Assembly: GCA_023254135.1 (NCBI GenBank)
Contig: JALQYL010000006.1
Span: 1 to 32,130 of the forward strand
Direction of reading: 5' to 3'
Length of the DNA: 32,130 nucleotides
From: Ilumatobacteraceae bacterium
GTDB taxonomy: Bacteria; Actinomycetota; Acidimicrobiia; Acidimicrobiales; Ilumatobacteraceae
The position numbers and the translations under genes are program-made. A model generated the notes under the pieces. That model was not told the DNA's origin and did no database searches. It saw nothing but the letters and a program-made list of their open reading frames with translations. Positions 16,287 through 22,893 of this stretch are shown in pieces (positions within the stretch are counted from its first letter, which is position 1; every line of letters begins with the position of its first letter).

Positions 16287-17008
16287 CAGTCCCTCGTGCC
16301 CACCATCAGTTGAGTCAATCCACCAGACAGTTGTGTATGCGTGGCATCAGCGAATCCTGACTTGCGCAGCAGAGCGACCAGTTCATGTCGCTCTGGCAGG
16401 TACGCAACACTTCGAGGCAGATATCGGTAGGCGGCGGCATCGCTGATGAGTGCACCGATTTTCGGCACGATCTTTCCGAAATAGATGTTGTTGCCAAAGC
16501 GGATGATGGGATTGTGCGGCACTCCGACATCAAGAAGTGCCACCCGTCCACCTTTCTTCAACACGCGGGCGCACTCGGCGAAGAACGTTTCCAGGTCGAC
16601 AAGGTTGCGTAGTGCGAATCCGCAGATGACGCCGTCAACTGAATTGTCCGGTACGGGAAGCTTCAAGATGTCGGCTTGTGCCCGTGGAGCAGAGCTGCGT
16701 CCATTCGCGAGCATGCCATAGGAGAGGTCGAGCGAGATGGGTGTGAGTCCCTTGCGCTGAAGATCGATGCACAGATCTCCGGTGCCCGAGGCGAGGTCGA
16801 GCACGACGGATCCCGGGGCAAGGTGCAGGTCTCTCACCGCTCGACGGCGCCACCTTGTGTCAAGGCGGAAAGTCATGATGCGATTCACCAGGTCATATCG
16901 CGGGGCGATGGCATCAAACATGGACCGCACCATGCGGGCCTTTTCTTCACCTGTGGGAAGAGTGTTGGTGTCCCACGAATGGGAGGGACCTGGATTGTTC
17001 GATTGCAC
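16286..17008 (-). CDS. menG: Demethylmenaquinone methyltransferase (MenG/UbiE)
   Basis: 240 residues from a GTG at 17008. Class I SAM methyltransferase of the UbiE family: MFDAIAPRYDLVNRIMTF, SAM motif I VLDLASGTGDL, GFALRNL, and the C-terminal AYRYLPRSVAYLPE with GFADATHTQLSGGL are characteristic. It methylates demethylmenaquinone in the last step of menaquinone synthesis. TAACAT ends exactly 6 nt before the GTG, a strong leaderless-start arrangement. It is first in a menG-menF unit and divergent from the acyl-CoA dehydrogenase gene. Confidence 0.93.
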   Translation of the reverse strand: MQSNNPGPSHSWDTNTLPTGEEKARMVRSMFDAIAPRYDLVNRIMTFRLDTRWRRRAVRDLHLAPGSVVLDLASGTGDLCIDLQRKGLTPISLDLSYGMLANGRSSAPRAQADILKLPVPDNSVDGVICGFALRNLVDLETFFAECARVLKKGGRVALLDVGVPHNPIIRFGNNIYFGKIVPKIGALISDAAAYRYLPRSVAYLPERHELVALLRKSGFADATHTQLSGGLTQLMVGTRD

Positions 17009-17014
17009 AGGAGA

Positions 17015-17020
17015 ATGTTA
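17015..17020 (-). promoter_or_regulatory. -10-like hexamer for menG-menF (leaderless)
   Basis: Minus-strand TAACAT is followed by 6 nt (TCTCCT) and the GTG at 17008. It is one of the best matches to a bacterial -10 in the window. Confidence 0.55.
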
Positions 17021-17116
17021 AGGGTCAGATGGACAAAGGGGTGGTGTAGAACTCGCTGACATCGGTCACCAGGCAGCAGAATGGACGAAACTGCACGTGT
17101 CGGGGGAGGCACCACC

Positions 17117-18355
17117 ATGATCGATTTCACTCTTGCTCCGGAACACGAAGAGATTCGTGCTCGCGTCCGCGATTTCGTCGACAACGTCATCAAGCCAGCG
17201 ATGGAGCCATTTGGCCACCGAGATGAGATGCAGGGCGAAGAGCGTGCCCAGTACGTGAAGGCTCTCATCGAATTGCGCCACAAGGCGGTGGAGGCAGGGC
17301 TGTGGTTGCCGCACATGCCGAAAGAAGTGGGTGGCATGGGACTCGGTCACGTTGCTCTTGCCATGGTGCAAGCCGAAGCGGCAAAGACCCGCGTGGGTCC
17401 GTGGGTGTTCAACTGCAATGCTCCCGATGAGGGAAACATGCACACCTTGCACCATTGGGCCACCGATGAGCAGAAAGAAAAATATCTCAAGCCATTGCTG
17501 AAGGGGACCGGTTCATCTTGTTTTGCAATGACAGAGCCAGAAGTCGCAGGTTCTGACCCCACACTGATCAAGACACACGCAATCAAAGATGGCGACGAGT
17601 GGATCATCAATGGCCACAAATGGTTCATCTCAGGTGCACGTCGTGCGCAGTTCGCCATTCTGATTGCACGGACAGAAATGGATGTGCCCGAGGGGTCTCG
17701 TGGCGCAAACACGGCATTTCTCATCGATCTTCCCACGGAAGGCTGGAACGATGTACGTGAAGTGGAAACAATGCACGGCTCCACTGGTCACTCAGAAATT
17801 GTGATCACAGACCTGCGTGTGCACGATTCTCAAATTCTTGGTGGTCGTGGCAATGGCCATCGACTTGGTCAATATCGTCTCGGGCCTGCTCGTCTGGCGC
17901 ACTGTATGCGTTGGGTTGCACAAGCTGAAACCGCATTGGAAATGATGGTCGATCGTTCTCTGGATCGTTACTCACATGGCTCGTACCTTGCAGAGAAGCA
18001 AGGCATTCAGTGGCTCATTGCTGACTCGGCGATGGAGTTGTACCAGTGCAAGCTCATGATTCTGCATGCCGCCTACTTGATTGACAAGGGCGCTGACTTC
18101 CGTCAAGAGGTCTCTATGGCAAAGCATTTTGTAGCCAACAGTCTGAACCGCATCATTGACCGCGCAATTCAGGTGCATGGTGCGCTCGGATACTCCACCG
18201 ACACACCGCTGGCGAACATGATGCAAAATGCTCGTTGGGCACGATTCGCAGACGGCGCTGATGAGATTCACCAAATGCGCATTGCGCAGAACACCATCAA
18301 GTCGTGGACAGATAGTCGCAGTGTGAATGCTGCAACTGGTTCATTGCCGCTGTAA
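17117..18355 (+). CDS. Acyl-CoA dehydrogenase (ACAD10/11-like)
   Basis: 412 residues from an ATG at 17117 with a strong GGAGG 8 nt upstream; the in-frame upstream extension to 17081 was rejected. The N-terminal helix domain starts MIDFTLAPEHEEIRARVRDFV; the FAD/substrate segment has CFAMTEPEVAGSDP and WIINGHKWFISGA; the C-terminal domain has IQVHGALGYSTDTPLANMM. In the region where medium-chain dehydrogenases read YEGT with the catalytic Glu, this protein reads ADGADEIH, a form typical of ACAD10/11-like enzymes. The substrate is therefore not predictable from classical members. The gene sits beside an acyl-CoA synthetase and a MaoC hydratase. Confidence 0.9.
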   Translation: MIDFTLAPEHEEIRARVRDFVDNVIKPAMEPFGHRDEMQGEERAQYVKALIELRHKAVEAGLWLPHMPKEVGGMGLGHVALAMVQAEAAKTRVGPWVFNCNAPDEGNMHTLHHWATDEQKEKYLKPLLKGTGSSCFAMTEPEVAGSDPTLIKTHAIKDGDEWIINGHKWFISGARRAQFAILIARTEMDVPEGSRGANTAFLIDLPTEGWNDVREVETMHGSTGHSEIVITDLRVHDSQILGGRGNGHRLGQYRLGPARLAHCMRWVAQAETALEMMVDRSLDRYSHGSYLAEKQGIQWLIADSAMELYQCKLMILHAAYLIDKGADFRQEVSMAKHFVANSLNRIIDRAIQVHGALGYSTDTPLANMMQNARWARFADGADEIHQMRIAQNTIKSWTDSRSVNAATGSLPL

Positions 18356-18359
18356 ATCA

Positions 18360-20000
18360 TCAACCCGCGTCAATGGCCGTTTGCTTGGCCCACCTGTAGT
18401 CAGCCTTGCCGGCTGGTGAACGCACGATGGTTGGCACAAACACGAACTTCTTCGGCAGTTTGTAACGAGCCACGTGGTTCTCGGCCTCTGCGAGCAATGC
18501 CTTTTCGTCTGGAGTGAAACCGTCCTTCAGACGAACGATGGCAACTACTTCGTTGCCCCACCGATCGCTGGGACGTCCAGCAACCACGCAGTCGTAGACA
18601 CTGGGATGTGCCTTGACTGCTGCTTCCACTTCCTCAGCAAATATCTTCTCGCCACCTGAGTTGATGGTGACGGAATCGCGTCCGTGCAATTCAATGATCA
18701 TGTCGGCTGTCAAACGTGCGCGGTCGCCAGGGACCACGTAGCGAATTCCCGCGACCACGGGGTAGGTCTTCTTTGTTTTTGCCTCATCGTTTAAATAGCC
18801 AAGGGCCAAGCGACCACTTTTTGCCAGCCAACCCAATTCTTCATGACCTGCTTCAAGAACGCGAGTGAGGTCCTCCGACAAGATGTGGTTTTGGGGGGCC
18901 CACGGAAAGGTGCCAGTGGATGCGTTGTCCACGGCTGCAACTTGCGACAACTGTCCGCCAGCCTCCGAGCTACCGAGACCATCCACCATCATCACCCATG
19001 GCAAATATTGCAGGAACTCCACTTTCAAATGGGCCGATAGTGGAGCACCACCAGAAAGAATGGTGAGGAGTGACGTGAGGTCACGTGAATTGTTCGCTGC
19101 GAGACCGTCGAGAAGTGGTCGTGCAAATGCATCACCAACAATGAGAAGGAAGTTGGCTCGCTCTTGTTCAATGAGTCCCCAGATGTCGTCTGGATCGAGG
19201 CGATCGGGTTGTGATTGAACGATCACGGTGCCACCTGAAAGCCATGTGCGAAGCGCCGTCCAATGTCCGGCTCCGTGCATGAACGGTGGGCTCGGCAAAG
19301 TGCGCAAGGTACCCACTGCCTCGGCAACAAATTGATCAATGGTGCGCGCTTCTTTTGACCCTCCGAAACACTCCACGACTGCGTCGGCATTTCGCCATAA
19401 CACGCCCTTGGGCATGCCAGTGGTGCCTCCGGTGTACAAGATGTACAGGTCGTCTCCGGAGTATCCCGCTTCAGGCTTGTCGGTGGACGATTGGGCTATC
19501 GCTTCCTCGTACCACACCGCGCCATCCAGCAGAGGATTGTCCGAGGAATCGGGAACTTGCACGATGACGCGCAGATTCGGCAACTTCGACCGCACTTCGG
19601 CCAATAGTGGCGCGAATCGAGAGTGCACCACGCATGCTGCGGCATTGGAGTCACGAAGAAGGTACTCAAGTTCTTCAGCCACGTATCGATAGTTCACATT
19701 GAATGGCGCGATACGTGCCTTCCACGCACCCAGCATTGATTCCAAGTACTCATTGCCATTGTGCAAATAAATGGCAAGGTGGTCCTGTCCTGATTCCCAG
19801 CCGTCAATCTCGGAGCGTTCACGGTGGCATCCGAGCCCTTGTGATGCGAAGTAGTTGGCCAATTGACGAGTACGAGTGGTCACGTCTCCCCATGTGAGAC
19901 GCTTGTCGCGGAAAATCAGGCATTCCTGGTCTGGGCGGGTCGCTGCGATGGCCTCGTGAATTTCTGCGATGCCGATGATTGCCGGAGGGAACTGTTCCAT
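18360..20000 (-). CDS. Acyl-CoA synthetase (FadD-type AMP ligase)
   Basis: 546 residues from an ATG at 20000, supported by TATCGT ending 6 nt upstream; a longer frame to 20024 was rejected. ANL-family motifs: ILYTGGTTGMPKGVLWR (P-loop), LGYLNDEAKTKKTYPV, ELHGRDSVTINSGGEKIFAEEVE, and the C-terminal Lys in IVRSPAGKADYRW. The blocks RERSEIDGWESGQ and APFNVNYRYVAEELEYLL are typical of actinobacterial FadD enzymes that activate medium or long-chain or steroid-side-chain acids. It activates a carboxylic acid with ATP and CoA, presumably feeding the convergent acyl-CoA dehydrogenase, whose stop lies 4 bp away. Confidence 0.9.
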   Translation of the reverse strand: MEQFPPAIIGIAEIHEAIAATRPDQECLIFRDKRLTWGDVTTRTRQLANYFASQGLGCHRERSEIDGWESGQDHLAIYLHNGNEYLESMLGAWKARIAPFNVNYRYVAEELEYLLRDSNAAACVVHSRFAPLLAEVRSKLPNLRVIVQVPDSSDNPLLDGAVWYEEAIAQSSTDKPEAGYSGDDLYILYTGGTTGMPKGVLWRNADAVVECFGGSKEARTIDQFVAEAVGTLRTLPSPPFMHGAGHWTALRTWLSGGTVIVQSQPDRLDPDDIWGLIEQERANFLLIVGDAFARPLLDGLAANNSRDLTSLLTILSGGAPLSAHLKVEFLQYLPWVMMVDGLGSSEAGGQLSQVAAVDNASTGTFPWAPQNHILSEDLTRVLEAGHEELGWLAKSGRLALGYLNDEAKTKKTYPVVAGIRYVVPGDRARLTADMIIELHGRDSVTINSGGEKIFAEEVEAAVKAHPSVYDCVVAGRPSDRWGNEVVAIVRLKDGFTPDEKALLAEAENHVARYKLPKKFVFVPTIVRSPAGKADYRWAKQTAIDAG

Positions 20001-20006
20001 ATAGGA

Positions 20007-20012
20007 ACGATA
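20007..20012 (-). promoter_or_regulatory. -10-like hexamer for the acyl-CoA synthetase gene (leaderless)
   Basis: Minus-strand TATCGT is followed by 6 nt (TCCTAT) and the ATG at 20000. It overlaps by two bases the plus-strand TAACCT element for the divergent LLM gene, so the two promoters may exclude each other. Confidence 0.5.
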
Positions 20013-20031
20013 ACCTTCGCCCACAAGGAGG
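20011..20031 (+). promoter_or_regulatory. -10-like TAACCT and strong Shine-Dalgarno for the LLM oxidoreductase
   Basis: TAACCT (20011-20016) would start transcription near 20023, giving a short leader that contains AAGGAGG just before the ATG at 20036. This gene therefore looks leadered while its divergent partner looks leaderless. Confidence 0.45.
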
Positions 20032-20035
20032 CAGT

Positions 20036-21010
20036 ATGTCGAACAGCGATTACAAGCCCATTTTTGGAGTGTTCATCCCTCAGGGCTGGAAGATGGAACT
20101 TCAAGGTATCGAGGGTGCAGAAGCCAAGTGGAATACTGCGGTGGATATCGCAGTGCGTGCAGAGGAACTGGGATATGACTCGTTGTGGGTGTACGACCAC
20201 TTCCACAATGTTCCTCGTCCGTCTCACGAAGCGGTGTTCGAATGCTGGACAACTATCGCAGCCATTTCGCAAAGAACATCGAACATTCGTCTCGGTCAAA
20301 TGGTGGGTTGCAACAGCTATCGCAATCCTGGTTTGCTCGCCAAGATCACGTCCACCGTCGATGTCATCTCTGGCGGTCGACTTGACTGGGGTATCGGCGC
20401 AGGTTGGTACGAGAACGAGTACAAGGGGTACGGATTCGAATTCGCCAAGCCCTCAGATCGCATTGGCATGTTGAGGGAAACAGTGGAAATTGTGAAGTCC
20501 ATGTGGACGAAGCCGGATACCACGTATGACGGAAAGTATTACAAGCTGTCACGAGCCCAGTGCGACCCAAAGCCATTGCAGCAGCCGCACCCACCAATTT
20601 GGATCGGCGGCGGAGGTGAGCAACTCACGTTACGAGTGGTTGCACAACATGCCGACGTATCGAATTTTGCCAGCTCGCTTGAAGAGTTCATCGATAAGCG
20701 AGAGATACTCAAAGGCCATTGCAAGGCAATTGGTCGCGATGAAGACACCATACGAAAGACGATCTCCAGCGAAATGTTCATTCGTGAGACCGAAGCCGAA
20801 GTAGAGGCGGCTGGTTGTCTCAGTGCGTTCGGTGGCGACGCTGCAGATTGGCGACGCCGTGCGTTGGTGGGTACTCCTGACCAAGTCAGCGAAAAAATCC
20901 AGAAGTATCTCGATGCAGGCTGTACTGGTTTCATCCCTTGGGTACCTGATTACCCCAGCACTGAAACCTTGGAGCTATTCGCAAAAAAGGTCATGCCCAA
21001 CTTTCGTTGA
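20036..21010 (+). CDS. LLM class F420-dependent oxidoreductase
   Basis: 324 residues from an ATG at 20036 with AAGGAGG just upstream. A TIM-barrel luciferase-like protein: FGVFIPQGW at the N-terminus, EELGYDSLWVYDHFHN, LGQMVGCNSYRNPGLLAKI, DVISGGRLDWGIGAGWYENEY, and PPIWIGGGGEQLTLR. F420 is the likely cofactor because this subgroup dominates in actinobacteria; FMN use is possible. The substrate is unknown. It is divergent from the acyl-CoA synthetase gene, and its end overlaps a hairpin that probably ends transcription from the opposite strand. Confidence 0.88.
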   Translation: MSNSDYKPIFGVFIPQGWKMELQGIEGAEAKWNTAVDIAVRAEELGYDSLWVYDHFHNVPRPSHEAVFECWTTIAAISQRTSNIRLGQMVGCNSYRNPGLLAKITSTVDVISGGRLDWGIGAGWYENEYKGYGFEFAKPSDRIGMLRETVEIVKSMWTKPDTTYDGKYYKLSRAQCDPKPLQQPHPPIWIGGGGEQLTLRVVAQHADVSNFASSLEEFIDKREILKGHCKAIGRDEDTIRKTISSEMFIRETEAEVEAAGCLSAFGGDAADWRRRALVGTPDQVSEKIQKYLDAGCTGFIPWVPDYPSTETLELFAKKVMPNFR

Positions 21011-21020
21011 GCATGACCTT
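20983..21020 (-). terminator. Intrinsic terminator for the minus-strand MaoC transcript
   Basis: AAGGTCATGC (20987-20996) and GCATGACCTT (21011-21020) are perfect 10-bp inverted arms with a 14-nt loop. On the minus strand the stem is followed by an uninterrupted T run (complement of the A run at 20983-20988). It begins 22 bases past the MaoC stop. On the plus strand the T tract is short (TTCC), so stopping the LLM transcript would be weaker. The 5' arm lies inside the LLM coding end. Confidence 0.75.
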
Positions 21021-21041
21021 CCTCGAAGTTCGGGAAATTGA

Positions 21042-21500
21042 TTACGCGGAGAAGTATTGGAAGATCACTTCGGCGATGCAAGATGGCTTCTTTGCGCCTT
21101 CGCATTCAAAGGTGACTTCCAAAGTGACGCGTGCTCCGGTTGCGGTGTCTTCCACGCTCATCACCGATGCGCCTGCACGAAGCTGTGCGCCCACGGGAAC
21201 AGGCTGGATGAATCGCACTTTGTTCGCGCCATAGTTCACTCCCATTGCAATGCCGCCCACCGAGAAGATCTCAGGAAGAAACACCGGTCCGAGAGACAAA
21301 GTGAGATAGCCGTGTGCAATTGGGCCACCGAATGGGCCAGCTTTTGCCTTTTCCACGTCAACGTGAATCCACTGGTGGTCACCTGTTGCTTCTGCAAACT
21401 GGTTCACGCGCTCTTGCGTGATGGTCATGTAGTTGGAGTAACCCAAGTGCTCTCCGGTGAGGGCCTTGAGTGCTGCGATGTTTTCAATGTGTCGTGCCAT
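21042..21500 (-). CDS. MaoC-like (R)-specific enoyl-CoA hydratase
   Basis: 152 residues from an ATG at 21500; the in-frame extension to 21518 was rejected because CACACT, a -10-like hexamer, ends 6 nt before this ATG. Hotdog-fold hydratase-2 motif: FAEATGDHQWIHVD followed by GPFGGPIAHGYLTLSL, with the catalytic Asp and His. It hydrates trans-2-enoyl-CoA to (R)-3-hydroxyacyl-CoA or the reverse. The nearby acyl-CoA synthetase and dehydrogenase could supply its substrate. Whether it serves degradation or synthesis is unknown. Confidence 0.9.
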   Translation of the reverse strand: MARHIENIAALKALTGEHLGYSNYMTITQERVNQFAEATGDHQWIHVDVEKAKAGPFGGPIAHGYLTLSLGPVFLPEIFSVGGIAMGVNYGANKVRFIQPVPVGAQLRAGASVMSVEDTATGARVTLEVTFECEGAKKPSCIAEVIFQYFSA

Positions 21501-21535
21501 GCACAAAGTGTGCCACAAGTGAAGGTGTGGAGCGT

Positions 21536-21979
21536 CTAGCGAAGCCAGCGGTTGACGTAGCTTCTTGACATTTGATGAAGCAGAAGCGCACAGAGTGCTG
21601 CTTCAAAAGCAAAATTCACCAAACTCTGACCCTTGAACACCCAGATGAGCGGAATGTTGAAGAAGGAGTATTGAATACGCAGGTAGGCGCGCAGGATAAA
21701 TGGCGAGAAACTGGCGGCAAGAGCCACGTACCAACCCAATTTCTTACCGTTGGCCATGAGAAACGGACCGCCCACGTAGGCAATCAAGGCGGCAAATGAC
21801 AAAAGGTTTCCGACGGAGTCGCCCTGAACGGAGTAGCTCCATCTGTTGTTGTCGAGTTGTCCGAGGAGTGCGTATGCGCCGTCGATGTACAACAACCATG
21901 TTGCGATCATGAGTGTCTGTGGTTGCATCTTGTCGAACCACTTCTTTTTGTCGAGATTCTTGAACGCGCTTTGGAACAT
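21536..21979 (-). CDS. Hypothetical four-helix membrane protein
   Basis: 147 residues, not recognised. The start at 21979 gives MFQSAFKNLDKKKWFDKM, and a -10-like CAAACT ends 6 nt upstream; a frame to 22024 would add 15 residues that would include the promoter. Four hydrophobic segments are visible at about residues 21-40, 52-70, 76-95 and 113-132. The N-terminus is Lys-rich and the C-terminus ends SYVNRWLR, both probably cytoplasmic. There are no cysteine clusters or catalytic signatures. It is divergent from era (64 bp) and upstream of the MaoC gene on the same strand, 35 bp away, but each seems to have its own promoter. No function is proposed. Confidence 0.65.
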   Translation of the reverse strand: MFQSAFKNLDKKKWFDKMQPQTLMIATWLLYIDGAYALLGQLDNNRWSYSVQGDSVGNLLSFAALIAYVGGPFLMANGKKLGWYVALAASFSPFILRAYLRIQYSFFNIPLIWVFKGQSLVNFAFEAALCALLLHQMSRSYVNRWLR

Positions 21980-22031
21980 CACAAGAGTTTGACAGATTTC
22001 AGAAATGTGTACGTAGCACCGCATATGTCAG

Positions 22032-22037
22032 TACTCT
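22032..22037 (+). promoter_or_regulatory. -10-like hexamer for era (leaderless)
   Basis: TACTCT is followed by 6 nt (GAAGAG) and the era GTG at 22044. GAAGAG is directly adjacent to the start, too close for a normal ribosome site. Confidence 0.5.
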
Positions 22038-22043
22038 GAAGAG

Positions 22044-22883
22044 GTGCGTAGTGGATTTGTCACGTTTGTTGGGCGACCCAATGTTGGGAAGTCAACTTTG
22101 TTGAACACCATATGCGGAAGCAAGGTGTCCATCGTTTCCAACAAACCGCAAACCACGCGAACCAGAATTCGTGGCGTGTACCACGGTGAAGATGTGCAAG
22201 TAGTTTTTGTGGACACACCGGGAATTCACAAACCAGTGACTGCCTTGGGTGAACGTGTGAATGCAACGGCTCTTGACAGTGTGTCCGACGTTGAAGTGGT
22301 GTGTTTGCTCATTGATGCCACGAAACCATTTGGTCGCGGTGACCAATGGGTGGCAGATCACATTGATGTATCCAACGCCTTTGTGGTGGTCAACAAGACC
22401 GACAAGGCCACGCGGGAGCAGCTCTTTGCACAACTGCAGGCGGTGTCTCAACTCAATGCTGCAGAATATTTTCCCGTGTCGGCACGGACAGGGGAAGGTG
22501 TGCCCGAATTACTGGCAGCGCTGAGTGCCAAGATGCCAGAAGGTCCTTTGTACTATCCCGAAGACATGGTGTCTGACACTGAGGAAGCCCAGTGGGTGGC
22601 TGAGTTGGTGCGCGAACAACTTCTGGCGGTACTGAAAGATGAACTTCCGTATTCCATTGCCACCCGAGTGACAGAGTGGGAATGGCCCAAGGTGCGCTGT
22701 GAAATTCTCGTGGAACGAGAGAGCCAAAAGGGCATGGTGATCGGAAAAGGTGGCGAGTTGTTGAAGAAGGTGGGTGTTGCCGTTCGATCACAGATGAAGC
22801 CTGGTGCCTACTTGGAACTACACGTCACAGTGGACAAAGACTGGCAACAAAAACCGGATCGTTTGGAACGCTTGGGCTACTAA
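22044..22883 (+). CDS. era: GTPase Era
   Basis: 279 residues from a GTG at 22044. GTPase motifs: G1 GRPNVGKS (10-17), G2 region QTTRTRIRG, G3 DTPG, G4 NKTD and G5-like VSARTGEG; the C-terminal KH RNA-binding domain has ILVERESQKGMVIGKGGE. Era binds the 3' end of 16S rRNA and assists 30S assembly, so it works in the same process as YbeY, encoded 14 kb upstream. Its stop lies 10 bp from the convergent helicase gene. Starts and length agree with the family. Confidence 0.97.
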   Translation: MRSGFVTFVGRPNVGKSTLLNTICGSKVSIVSNKPQTTRTRIRGVYHGEDVQVVFVDTPGIHKPVTALGERVNATALDSVSDVEVVCLLIDATKPFGRGDQWVADHIDVSNAFVVVNKTDKATREQLFAQLQAVSQLNAAEYFPVSARTGEGVPELLAALSAKMPEGPLYYPEDMVSDTEEAQWVAELVREQLLAVLKDELPYSIATRVTEWEWPKVRCEILVERESQKGMVIGKGGELLKKVGVAVRSQMKPGAYLELHVTVDKDWQQKPDRLERLGY

Positions 22884-22893
22884 TTCCAGTTCC

